From positions 558,001 to 622,000 of the forward strand of contig NZ_JANZKJ010000001.1 of the NCBI RefSeq assembly GCF_025642975.1: DNA of 64,000 bases. The letters are read 5' to 3'. Below the pieces are notes generated by a model, which saw only the letters and a list, made by a program, of their open reading frames with translations, had not been told where the DNA came from and searched no databases. This document shows positions 32,310 through 39,933 of the stretch, one piece after another. The stretch is from Pseudomonas sp. RIT-PI-S (GTDB lineage Bacteria; Pseudomonadota; Gammaproteobacteria; Pseudomonadales; Pseudomonadaceae). Every line of letters starts with the position of its first letter. The first letter of the stretch is position 1. The translations under genes and the position numbers were made by a program.

Positions 32310-34148
32310 TCAATCCACCCCAACGAAGCCGCCGGTCTGGTGCCGCCACAGGCGCGAGTACAAACCTTTGTGAGCGAGCAGCTCATTGTGGGTACCGACT
32401 TCCACCACCCGGCCTTTGTCCATCACTACCAGCCGGTCCATCTTGGCGATGGTCGAGAGCCGGTGGGCGATGGCGATAACGGTTTTACCTTCCATCAAGG
32501 TCTCCAGGCTCTCCTGGATGGCCGCTTCCACTTCCGAATCCAGCGCGGAGGTGGCCTCGTCCATGATCAGGATCGGGGCGTTTTTCAGCAGCACCCGAGC
32601 AATGGCGATGCGCTGCCGTTGCCCGCCCGAGAGTTTTACCCCGCGCTCGCCCACATGAGCGTCGAGGCCAACGCGGCCCTGGGCGTCGGTGAGATGGGCA
32701 AGGAATTCATCGGCCTTGGCCTTGTGAACCGCTTCCCACAGCTCGTCTTCGGTTGCGTCCGGGCGGCCGTACAAGAGATTGTCGCGGATCGAGCGATGGA
32801 GCAGGGCGGTGTCCTGGGTGATAAGGCCGATCTGCTCGCGCAGGCTTTCCTGGCGTACCTGGGCGATGTCCTGGCCGTCGATCAGGATGCGCCCGCTTTC
32901 GAGGTCGTACAGGCGCAGCAGCAGGTTCACCACGGTGGACTTGCCCGCCCCGGAAGGGCCGATCAGGCCGATGTTCTCGCCCGGGGCGATTTCCAGGTCC
33001 AGGCCGCTGATCACTCGGCCGACTTTGCCGTAGTGGAATTCCGCCGCCTCGAAACGCACGCCGCCGCGTTCGACCTTCAGCGCCGGGGCGCTTGGCATAT
33101 CGGTCACGCTCAGGGGCTGGGCGATGGTCTGCAGGCCATCCTGGACCATGCCGATGTTCTCGAAGATGCCGTTGACCACCCACATGATCCAGCCCGACAT
33201 GTTCACGATACGAATCACAAGGCCCGTGGCCAGTGCAATGGCGCCCACCGTGAGCAGGCCCTGGGTCCACAGCCACAGGGCAAGGCCGGTGGTGCCGACG
33301 ATCAACAAGCCGTTCAGCGTGGTGATCACCACGTCCATGCTGGTGATGACGCGGCTGGCCAGTTGGGTTTTCTCGGTTTGCTCACTGATCGCCTCGCGGG
33401 CGTATTGCTGTTCCAGGTTGGTGTGGGCGAACAGCTTGAGCGTGGTGATGTTGGTGTAACCATCGACGATGCGGCCCATCAGCTTGGAGCGGGCGTCGGA
33501 GGATACGACCGAGCGTTCTTTCACCCGCGGTACGAAGTACCAGAGGGCGATGATGTAGGAAATGATCCAGCCAACCAAAGGCAGCATCAGCCGCCAGTCG
33601 CTTTCGGCGAACAGCACCAGCGAGCTGATGGCGTAGATGGTCACGTGCCAGATAGCGTCCACGGCCTGCACGGCCGAGTCACGCAGCGAGTTGCCGGTTT
33701 GCATGATGCGCGTGGCGATCCGGCCGGCGAAGTCGCTCTGGAAGAAATTCATGCTCTGCTTGAGCACATGGCTGTGGTTCTGCCAGCGGATCATGCTGGT
33801 CATGCCAGGGGAGATCGTCTGGTGCACCAGTAGGTCATGCAGCCCCACGAACACCGGGCGGATCAGCAGCGCCACGGCCAGCATCCAGAGCAGCACGCCC
33901 CAGTGCTCGCTGAAAAACCGCTCCGGCGGGGTGCTGTTGACCATGTCGATGATGTCGCTGAGGTAACTGAACAGCGCCACCTCGATCAGCGCGGAAATCA
34001 GCCCTACCACCAACAGTGCGGCGAAGCTCGGCCAAACCTGGCGCAGGTAATACAAATAGAACGAGGTCACCTTGCCGGGCGGGGCGTCTGTGGGCGCTTC
34101 ACGAAAAACATCGATCCACTGTTCGAAACGGCGGTACAGCATGGGCAT
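32310..34148 (-). CDS. ABC exporter, fused permease and ATPase
   Basis: A half-size exporter of 612 residues. The N-terminal transmembrane domain has six helices (about 35-340). The nucleotide-binding domain shows Walker A GPSGAGKST, signature LSGGQRQRIAIA, Walker B ILIMDEATSALD and switch His in IAIAHRLST. It belongs to the MsbA/multidrug type and probably works as a homodimer. The substrate is unknown. It is flanked by ppiA upstream and alkB downstream on the same strand, and its stop overlaps the start region of alkB. Confidence 0.92.
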   Translation of the reverse strand: MPMLYRRFEQWIDVFREAPTDAPPGKVTSFYLYYLRQVWPSFAALLVVGLISALIEVALFSYLSDIIDMVNSTPPERFFSEHWGVLLWMLAVALLIRPVFVGLHDLLVHQTISPGMTSMIRWQNHSHVLKQSMNFFQSDFAGRIATRIMQTGNSLRDSAVQAVDAIWHVTIYAISSLVLFAESDWRLMLPLVGWIISYIIALWYFVPRVKERSVVSSDARSKLMGRIVDGYTNITTLKLFAHTNLEQQYAREAISEQTEKTQLASRVITSMDVVITTLNGLLIVGTTGLALWLWTQGLLTVGAIALATGLVIRIVNMSGWIMWVVNGIFENIGMVQDGLQTIAQPLSVTDMPSAPALKVERGGVRFEAAEFHYGKVGRVISGLDLEIAPGENIGLIGPSGAGKSTVVNLLLRLYDLESGRILIDGQDIAQVRQESLREQIGLITQDTALLHRSIRDNLLYGRPDATEDELWEAVHKAKADEFLAHLTDAQGRVGLDAHVGERGVKLSGGQRQRIAIARVLLKNAPILIMDEATSALDSEVEAAIQESLETLMEGKTVIAIAHRLSTIAKMDRLVVMDKGRVVEVGTHNELLAHKGLYSRLWRHQTGGFVGVD

Positions 34149-34164
34149 CCCCTCCTGTTTGTGA

Positions 34165-34185
34165 ACCGCCCGGGGGCCGGGCGGT
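34165..34185. promoter_or_regulatory. Perfect hairpin between ppiA and the ABC exporter
   Basis: ACCGCCCGG, loop GGG, CCGGGCGGT: nine perfect GC-rich pairs in a 47-base gap. No T-run follows on the minus strand, so it may be an attenuator, a processing site or a leaky terminator. Confidence 0.4.
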
Positions 34186-34195
34186 AAAGCGCGGG

Positions 34196-34759
34196 TCAGT
34201 CGATGCGCTTGGCGGATTTGATCATGATCGGGTCGGCCGGCACGTTTTGCATGCCGCCGCGGCTGGTGGTGCGTGCCTGGACGATGTTGGTGACGACGTC
34301 CATGCCCTTGGTCACCTTGCCGAACACTGCATAGCCGAAGTCGCGGCTGCCGTGGTCAAGGAATTCGTTGTCATTGACGTTGATGAAGAACTGGCTGGTG
34401 GCGGAGTTCACATCCGAAGTACGCGCCATGGCCAGGGTACCGGTGAGGTTGCGCAAGCCGTTGTCGGCTTCGTTCTTGATCGGGGCCTGGGTAGGTTTTT
34501 CGTTCATGCCGCGGTCATAGCCGCCGCCCTGGACCATGAAGCCTGGGATCACCCGGTGGAATTGGGTGCCGCTATAGAAGCCGCTGTCGACATACGCCAG
34601 GAAATTCTTGGTGCTGATCGGGGCTTTTGCCTCATCCAGCTCGACCTCGATCTGCCCCATGTCGGTATCGAGCAGAACATGGTGCTTGCCTTCAGGAGCA
34701 GCGTAGACGCTGGCGGCAAAAAGAACGGAGCAGGCGGAAAGAACGATGCGCTTGAACAT
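34196..34759 (-). CDS. ppiA: Periplasmic peptidyl-prolyl isomerase, cyclophilin type
   Basis: A protein of 187 residues with a signal peptide ([20 protein letters not shown]). The cyclophilin core is plain: [18 protein letters not shown] (with the catalytic Arg), [20 protein letters not shown] and [16 protein letters not shown]. It assists folding of exported proteins. Its codons run to 34759 from a start with G-rich upstream sequence; an extension to 34849 would remove the signal from the N-terminus. Confidence 0.93.
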   Translation of the reverse strand: MFKRIVLSACSVLFAASVYAAPEGKHHVLLDTDMGQIEVELDEAKAPISTKNFLAYVDSGFYSGTQFHRVIPGFMVQGGGYDRGMNEKPTQAPIKNEADNGLRNLTGTLAMARTSDVNSATSQFFINVNDNEFLDHGSRDFGYAVFGKVTKGMDVVTNIVQARTTSRGGMQNVPADPIMIKSAKRID

Positions 34760-34942
34760 GGGGCGGGGGGTCCTTCTTACGTGGGTTGGCGACAACTGCC
34801 GCAAGGCTTTGGCTGCCTTCTGGCGACACAACGCAACAGGGTACCGCAAATGCCTCTGATCGCCAGCCGCATCGCCCTGCGCGAGGCCCTGGGTACCTGT
34901 TTATTGACCCCCTGTGGCGCGCGGACGTTCCACCGTATTGGC

Positions 34943-35866
34943 TCAGGCCTGGGGCGGCGCGGCGAAGGGGGCGTCCAGCGAGGCGGTATCGAAGTTGCGC
35001 AGCAGCTCCACCAGAATCTGCGTGGCAGGGCCCAGGGGCTTTTCCTTGCTCGCATAGAGATGGAACACCGGGTGGCGGTTGCCGCCTTGTTCGAGCGGCA
35101 GCGGTTTGAGCAAGCCCTCGCGCAGTTCCCGCTCGATCATATGACGGGGCAGCCAGGCAAAGCCCAGGCCGCTGCCAACGAAACTGGCGGCGGTGCCCAG
35201 GCTCCCCACGGTCCAGCGATGTTCGGCACCGAGCCAGCCCACATCCCGCGGCTGCTGGCGGCCAGAGTCGCGAATCACCACTTGCAGTTGGCTTTCCAGG
35301 TCTTGGAAGGTCAAGACGCGGTTCATCTGGTGCAGGGCATGCTCAGGGTGGGCGACCGCCACGAACTCAACCGCGCTCATTTCGGTGCCCAGGTACCCGG
35401 GGATAGTGAAGCTGCTGATGGCGAGGTCGGCGATGCCGGCTTGTAGCACTTCCTCCACACCCGACAGCACCTCCTCGCGCAGGCGCACACGGCAGCCGCG
35501 GCTCTGCGGCATGAAGGCGGTCAAGGCGCGGACCAGACGGGCGTTGGGATAGGCGGCGTCGACCACCAGGCGAACCTCCGCCTCCCAGCCTTGCTCCATC
35601 TGCAGGGCAAGGTCTTCCAACTGGCTGGCCTGTTTAACCAACTGCCGCGAACGGCGCAACAGCACCGCCCCAGCCTCGGTCAGCACCGCCTTGCGCCCAT
35701 CGATACGCAACAACGGCACACCCAGTTGCTCTTGCATGCGCCCTACGGTGTAGCTCACCGAGGACTGCGAGCGGTGCAGCGCTTGCGCCGCCTGGGCGAA
35801 GCCGCCGTGATCGACGACGGCCTGAAGCGTTCGCCATTGGTCGAGGGTGACGCGGGGCGCTTTCAT
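34943..35866 (-). CDS. LysR-family regulator divergent from azoR
   Basis: A protein of 307 residues. The N-terminal winged helix-turn-helix is LDQWRTLQAVVDHGGFAQAAQALHRSQSSVSYTVGRMQEQLG, with the linker helix after it. The effector-binding domain covers about 90-295. It is divergent from an azoreductase gene 140 bases away, with nested palindromes between them (35911-35952), which is the classical LysR-target arrangement. It probably activates azoR in response to a quinone, azo or electrophilic compound; this is inferred. Confidence 0.92.
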   Translation of the reverse strand: MKAPRVTLDQWRTLQAVVDHGGFAQAAQALHRSQSSVSYTVGRMQEQLGVPLLRIDGRKAVLTEAGAVLLRRSRQLVKQASQLEDLALQMEQGWEAEVRLVVDAAYPNARLVRALTAFMPQSRGCRVRLREEVLSGVEEVLQAGIADLAISSFTIPGYLGTEMSAVEFVAVAHPEHALHQMNRVLTFQDLESQLQVVIRDSGRQQPRDVGWLGAEHRWTVGSLGTAASFVGSGLGFAWLPRHMIERELREGLLKPLPLEQGGNRHPVFHLYASKEKPLGPATQILVELLRNFDTASLDAPFAAPPQA

Positions 35867-35910
35867 TCGAATGCCTGCGGGTAGGAAATGAAGCCGTTAT
35901 TTAACAATAA

Positions 35911-35952
35911 ATCCGATAGTTAAAAGCGGTTTTTTGCGCTTTTTTATCGGAT
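35911..35952. promoter_or_regulatory. Nested inverted repeats between the LysR gene and azoR
   Basis: Outer arms ATCCGATA (35911-35918) and TATCGGAT (35945-35952) enclose inner arms AAAAGCG (35922-35928) and CGCTTTT (35937-35943). Both are perfect. The site lies 45-86 bases upstream of the LysR start and 55-96 upstream of azoR, as expected for a LysR-type recognition and activation site. Confidence 0.6.
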
Positions 35953-36006
35953 CAATGCTGAATAACCTGCACTCATTCCGAACTAACACCCTTAATGAGA
36001 TCTACC

Positions 36007-36639
36007 ATGTCCCGTGTACAAGTGATTGAAAGCAGCGCCCGCCAAGACGGCTCCGTATCCCGGGAGCTGACCCAGGCGTTCATCAGCCAGTGGAAAAGCG
36101 CTCATCCCCAAGACAGCATCCAGGTCCGGGACCTGGCGCGCCAACCCGTACCGCATCTGGACGCGACCCTGCTGGGCGGCTGGATGAAACCCGACGCCGA
36201 GCGCAATGCGAGCGAAGCCGAGGCGCTGGCGCGTTCCAATGAGCTGACCGACGAAGTGCTCGCTGCTGACGTACTGGTGCTTGCAGCGCCGATGTACAAC
36301 TTTGCGATCCCGAGCACCCTCAAGGCTTGGTTCGACCATGTGCTGCGCGCCGGGGTGACCTTCAAATACACCGCAACCGGCCCCCAGGGCCTGCTCACCG
36401 GCAAGCGCGCCTATGTGCTGACCGCACGCGGCGGTATCCATGCTGGCGCCAGCAGCGACCATCAAGAACCCTACCTGCGCCAAGTGCTTGCGTTCATCGG
36501 CATTCACGACGTGACCTTCATCCATGCCGAGGGCCTGAACATGGGTGCCGAGTTCCTGGAAAAAGGTTTGGGCCAGGCTCGCGCGCAGCTGGCTGACGTT
36601 GCCTGGCAGTTCGCCGCACCCGCCGCCGCTGAGGCCTGA
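36007..36639 (+). CDS. azoR: FMN-dependent NADH-azoreductase
   Basis: A flavodoxin-fold enzyme of 210 residues. Features are VIESSARQDGSVSRELTQAF (phosphate-binding loop for FMN), VLAAPMYNFAIPSTLKAWFDHVLRAGVTFKYT (the PMYNF motif typical of AzoR) and LTARGGIHAG. It reduces quinones and azo dyes with NADH. The ATG at 36007 begins the conserved N-terminus; an ATG at 35995 is in frame but adds only four residues. Control by the divergent LysR protein is likely. Confidence 0.93.
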   Translation: MSRVQVIESSARQDGSVSRELTQAFISQWKSAHPQDSIQVRDLARQPVPHLDATLLGGWMKPDAERNASEAEALARSNELTDEVLAADVLVLAAPMYNFAIPSTLKAWFDHVLRAGVTFKYTATGPQGLLTGKRAYVLTARGGIHAGASSDHQEPYLRQVLAFIGIHDVTFIHAEGLNMGAEFLEKGLGQARAQLADVAWQFAAPAAAEA

Positions 36640-36675
36640 ATATGCTAAGGTCGCGCGCTTTGTCCGAGGCGCGCC

Positions 36676-37536
36676 ATGGCGTATCTGCTGATCGTTACCC
36701 TAATTCAAGCCTTATCCTTCAACCTGATCGGCGAATACCTCGCTGGCCAGGTTGACAGCTACTTCGCCGTGCTGGCACGGGTGCTGCTGGCAGGCTTGGT
36801 GTTCCTGCCCCTGACCCGCTGGCGCTCGGTACCTGGGCCCTTTGCGCGACAGATGCTGTTGATCGGCGCTTTGCAGTTCGGTGTGACCTACGTATGCCTG
36901 TACCTGAGCTTCCGCGTGCTTACGGTGCCGGAAGTGCTGCTGTTCACCATCCTCACGCCTGTGCATGTGACCTTGTTGCAAGACGCCTTGGCACGACGCT
37001 TCAACCCCTACGCCTTGCTGGCTGCGCTGGTGGCGGTAGCGGGTGCGGCGGTGATCCGCTTCGAGGGCGTGAGCGGCGACTTCTTCGCGGGTTTTGTGCT
37101 GTTACAGCTCGCCAACTTCACCTATGCGGCCGGCCAGGTGCTGTACAAGCGGCTGATGCTGCAACAGCCGTTGCCCGGCCCGCAGTACCAACGGTTCGGT
37201 TATTTTTTCGTGGGTGCACTGCTGGTGGCGCTGCCGGCTTTCCTCGCCCTGGGTAACCCTGCGCGCCTGCCGACTGCGCCCCTGCAATGGGCGGTACTGG
37301 GTTTTCTAGGGCTGGTAGCCACCGCCTTTGGCATGTACGGCTGGAACAAAGGCGCCAGCCAAGTGCCGGCGGCGCGGCTCGCGGTGATGAACAACCTGCA
37401 TGTGCCGGTGGGGCTGCTGCTTAACCTGCTCATCTGGAACCATGCCGAACCGCTGGGGCGCCTGGCCCTGGGCGGGGCGATCATCCTCGGGTCGGTGTGG
37501 CTTAGCCGTCGCGCCCACCGGCGACCTTCGGCATAG
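36676..37536 (+). CDS. EamA/DMT-family transporter
   Basis: An inner-membrane protein of 286 residues with ten hydrophobic helices arranged as two EamA repeats, for example FAVLARVLLAGLVFLPL and QFGVTYVCLYLSFRVLTVPEVLLFT in the first half and WAVLGFLGLVATAFGMYGWNKG in the second. It resembles the 'carboxylate/amino acid/amine transporter' subgroup, probably an exporter of small metabolites. It lies 36 bases after azoR on the same strand and may share its message. Confidence 0.9.
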   Translation: MAYLLIVTLIQALSFNLIGEYLAGQVDSYFAVLARVLLAGLVFLPLTRWRSVPGPFARQMLLIGALQFGVTYVCLYLSFRVLTVPEVLLFTILTPVHVTLLQDALARRFNPYALLAALVAVAGAAVIRFEGVSGDFFAGFVLLQLANFTYAAGQVLYKRLMLQQPLPGPQYQRFGYFFVGALLVALPAFLALGNPARLPTAPLQWAVLGFLGLVATAFGMYGWNKGASQVPAARLAVMNNLHVPVGLLLNLLIWNHAEPLGRLALGGAIILGSVWLSRRAHRRPSA

Positions 37537-37612
37537 GCGCCGCACTCGCTTGTCGGCCGCAGCTCCGCTACCCTATGCAGTCGTTCCAGGTTCCCTTCGA
37601 GGTAGTACCCCA

Positions 37613-38932
37613 GTGTTTTCCCAATTCGCCCTTCACGAACGCCTGCTCAAAGCCGTGGCCGAGCTCAATTTTGTGGAGCCGACCCCCGTGCAGGTCGCGG
37701 CCATTCCGCCGGCGCTGGAAGGGCGTGACCTGCGGGTGACCGCCCAGACCGGCAGCGGCAAGACCGCCGCCTTCGTATTGCCACTGCTCAACCGCCTGAT
37801 CGGCCCGGCGCGCCCTCGGGTGGACATCCGCGCGATCATCCTGCTCCCCACCCGCGAGTTGGCTCAGCAGACGCTCAAGGAAGTAGAGCGGTTCTCTCGT
37901 TATACCTTCATCAAAGCTGGGTTGATCACCGGCGGCGAGGACTTCAAGGTCCAGGCAGCCATGTTGCGCAAGGTGCCGGACATCCTGATCGGCACCCCCG
38001 GGCGCCTGTTGGAACACTTGAACGCCGGTAACCTGGACCTGGCCCAGGTCGAAGTGATAGTGCTCGACGAAGCCGATCGCATGCTGGACATGGGCTTCGC
38101 CGAGGACGTGAGCCGCCTTTGCGACCTGTGCCCGCCCCAGCGCCAGACGCTGCTGTTCTCCGCCACCACTGGCGGCGCCGGGCTGCGCGACATGATCGCC
38201 AAGGTGCTGAAAGAGCCGCAGCACCTGATGGTCAATAACGTCAGCGACCTCAGCGAGGCCACCCGCCAGCAGATCGTCACCGCGGACCACAACGCTCACA
38301 AGGAAGCCATCGTCCAGTGGTTGCTGGCCAACGAGACCTACCGCAAGGCCATCGTATTCACCAATACCCGCAGCATGGCCGACCGCATCTATGGCCACCT
38401 GGTGGCCAAAGACTTCAAGGTGTTCGTGCTGCACGGCGAAAAGGACCAGAAGGATCGCAAGCTGGCCATCGAGCGGCTGAAGCAAGGTGCGGCGAAGATT
38501 CTCGTGGCCACCGACGTCGCGGCTCGTGGGCTGGACGTGGACGGCCTGGACCTGGTGATCAACTTCGACCTGCCGCGCAGCGGCGATGAGTACGTGCACC
38601 GGGTGGGCCGTACCGGCCGCGCGGGCGGCGAGGGCCTGGCGATCTCGCTGATCTGCCACGGCGACTGGAACCTGATGTCCAGCATCGAGCGCTATCTGAA
38701 GCAGAGTTTCGAGCGCCGGGTGATCAAGGAAGTAAAAGGCAGCTACACCGGCCCGAAGAAGCTTAAGGCCTCTGGTAAAGCCGCCGGCACCAAGAAGAAA
38801 AAGACCGACAAAGACAAGAAAACAACCGCCAAGCCTGCGGCCAAGCGTAAGCCGAACGCGCGCAAGCCCGAAGGCGCCGGCCTCGCCAGCCAGGACGGCC
38901 TCGCTCCGTTGAAGAAGCGTAAGGTCGAGTAA
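37613..38932 (+). CDS. DEAD-box RNA helicase
   Basis: A protein of 439 residues with the full motif set: Q motif (FVEPTPVQVAAIPPAL), I (AQTGSGKT), Ia (PTRELAQQ), Ib (GTPGRLL), II (DEAD in VLDEADRMLDMGF), III (SAT), V (ARGLDV) and VI (HRVGRTGRAG). The last 65 residues are rich in Lys and Ala (KKKKTDKDKKTTAKPAAKRK), a basic tail for RNA binding. The group resembles RhlE/SrmB-like helicases acting in ribosome assembly or RNA decay. The start is GTG at 37613 with GAGG upstream; upstream in-frame codons overlap the transporter gene. Confidence 0.93.
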   Translation: MFSQFALHERLLKAVAELNFVEPTPVQVAAIPPALEGRDLRVTAQTGSGKTAAFVLPLLNRLIGPARPRVDIRAIILLPTRELAQQTLKEVERFSRYTFIKAGLITGGEDFKVQAAMLRKVPDILIGTPGRLLEHLNAGNLDLAQVEVIVLDEADRMLDMGFAEDVSRLCDLCPPQRQTLLFSATTGGAGLRDMIAKVLKEPQHLMVNNVSDLSEATRQQIVTADHNAHKEAIVQWLLANETYRKAIVFTNTRSMADRIYGHLVAKDFKVFVLHGEKDQKDRKLAIERLKQGAAKILVATDVAARGLDVDGLDLVINFDLPRSGDEYVHRVGRTGRAGGEGLAISLICHGDWNLMSSIERYLKQSFERRVIKEVKGSYTGPKKLKASGKAAGTKKKKTDKDKKTTAKPAAKRKPNARKPEGAGLASQDGLAPLKKRKVE

Positions 38933-38950
38933 GCGCGCCGGGCCCTCACC

Positions 38951-38964
38951 TGACCGAACGGTCA
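38951..38964. promoter_or_regulatory. 14-bp palindrome downstream of the helicase gene
   Basis: TGACCG-AA-CGGTCA has six perfect pairs around two bases, 63 bases before the start of the next gene. The wording resembles targets of TetR-family repressors, but none is encoded nearby. It could also be part of a 3'-end structure. Confidence 0.35.
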
Positions 38965-39026
38965 CTGTGGGGGCCGGTCACAACTAGGCATGTTTATCTC
39001 CACCCCCCTTTTGGAGTTACCGCCCC

Positions 39027-39398
39027 ATGCCTACTTATAACTGGGACCTGATAGAGCGCTTGCTGCATAAGGTCCAGACCGACAAGGATTTCGACGGTCA
39101 AGGCTATGCCGAAGAGTTCGCACGCACCCAAGCTGCCGAAGGCGTAGCGCCCATCCCACTGGATACGCTCAAGAGTGACGCTGCCCGCTACGAGCAGGTG
39201 CTGCGCGAACGCGGGTTCATCCGGGCCGAAGCGGGCCAGGGCTACACCCTCACGGAGAACGGCGCTCGCTTGCTGGCACTGCTCGACAGCAGCATCCCCG
39301 ACAAGGAACATCCGCGCGACGTGCTCAACGGTCAGGCAGACGCCCTGGACCCGGCGACCTTCCTGGAGCTGTCCAACAAGCCCCAGATCGCACCTTAA
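39027..39398 (+). CDS. Small winged-helix-like protein, DUF2513-like
   Basis: A protein of 123 residues. The opening NWDLIERLLHKVQTDKDFDGQGYA and the following LKSDAARYEQVLRERGFIRAEAGQGYTLTENGARLLALL look like a DUF2513-type module with a winged helix (helix, helix, then the wing GYTLTENG). This suggests DNA binding or a small phage-type regulator, but no function is established. GGAG precedes the ATG. No partner gene is adjacent. Confidence 0.75.
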   Translation: MPTYNWDLIERLLHKVQTDKDFDGQGYAEEFARTQAAEGVAPIPLDTLKSDAARYEQVLRERGFIRAEAGQGYTLTENGARLLALLDSSIPDKEHPRDVLNGQADALDPATFLELSNKPQIAP

Positions 39399-39754
39399 GC
39401 ACCTCTGACCAACCGCGCCGGCGCCCGCTGGCGCATTCGTCACCCCGTGGAACCTCTTCGATTGGCCACGGGTCATCCATACACGTTGGACGTTTTGGCA
39501 GCCTTATAGGCCTGTTATGCAAACGTGGGTCTTTAGCGGCACCCCGAGCGGCCGATACTGTTACAGCAAGGGTTATTGATACTGGATGTTCCTGGGCATG
39601 GTGGGTTACCCGCCAGTACTGTCTGTGGAGCCCACGTGCTGGCCGCGACCATTGGTCGCGGCGCGGAGCGTGATCTGCACGGCGTCCAGGAGGATAATTG
39701 CGGAGTGACGGCACCTGTAGTGGCCGTATCGGGCAAGTCCCAAGGGGGCGTGTG
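39399..39754 (+). other. Long gene-free leader before the PA1414-like miniprotein
   Basis: No convincing open frame covers these 356 bases. They contain a very stable hairpin (39643-39661), a TTGAT half-site at 39576-39580 without a proper second half, and an AAGGGGG ribosome binding site just before the small gene. In P. aeruginosa the PA1414 locus is known for a regulatory RNA, so a small RNA or a long structured 5' leader is plausible here. No promoter could be fixed by eye. Confidence 0.4.
39643..39661. promoter_or_regulatory. Stable hairpin in the leader of the PA1414-like gene
   Basis: CCGCGACCA-T-TGGTCGCGG is a 19-base perfect inverted repeat (the stem CCGCGAC closes a small loop as RNA). 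It lies 94 bases before the small gene. No T-run follows, so it is not an ordinary terminator. Confidence 0.45.
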
Positions 39755-39877
39755 ATGCAAGACAAATTCTTTAACTGGCTGCACGACCTGGCAGTCGCGC
39801 TCGGCTTGATCCCACCGATGCAACCCGTACCTATTCCCACCGATGAAGAACGCCAGCGCCGACAGCGTCGGCGTTGA
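39755..39877 (+). CDS. PA1414-like miniprotein (40 aa)
   Basis: A frame of 40 codons begins MQDKFFNWLHDLAVALGLIP, continues with PMQPVPIPTDEE and ends in an Arg-rich tail. It has a short amphipathic N-terminal helix, a proline-rich linker and a strongly basic C-terminus. This pattern resembles the PA1414 family of Pseudomonas as I remember it. The AAGGGGG site about eight bases upstream is among the strongest ribosome binding sites in the window; a GTG one codon earlier is an alternative start. The function is unknown. In P. aeruginosa PA1414 lies near the gbuA genes, and here the same neighbours follow. Confidence 0.65.
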   Translation: MQDKFFNWLHDLAVALGLIPPMQPVPIPTDEERQRRQRRR

Positions 39878-39933
39878 GCTGCATGCGGGCGCCGGCGGTG
39901 TATCCCAGGCTGGCGCCAGTTCCTGCCGGGCTG

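Noticed and set aside
32340-33833. 497-codon open frame on the plus strand
   Set aside because: It is antisense to the ABC exporter, whose Walker and signature motifs are intact; no recognisable domain is present in the antisense translation.
37568-38965. 465-codon open frame on the minus strand
   Set aside because: It is antisense to the DEAD-box helicase, which carries all family motifs.
39576-39589. Anr box in the leader of the PA1414-like gene
   Set aside because: Only the first half (TTGAT) matches; the second half reads GATGT instead of ATCAA.
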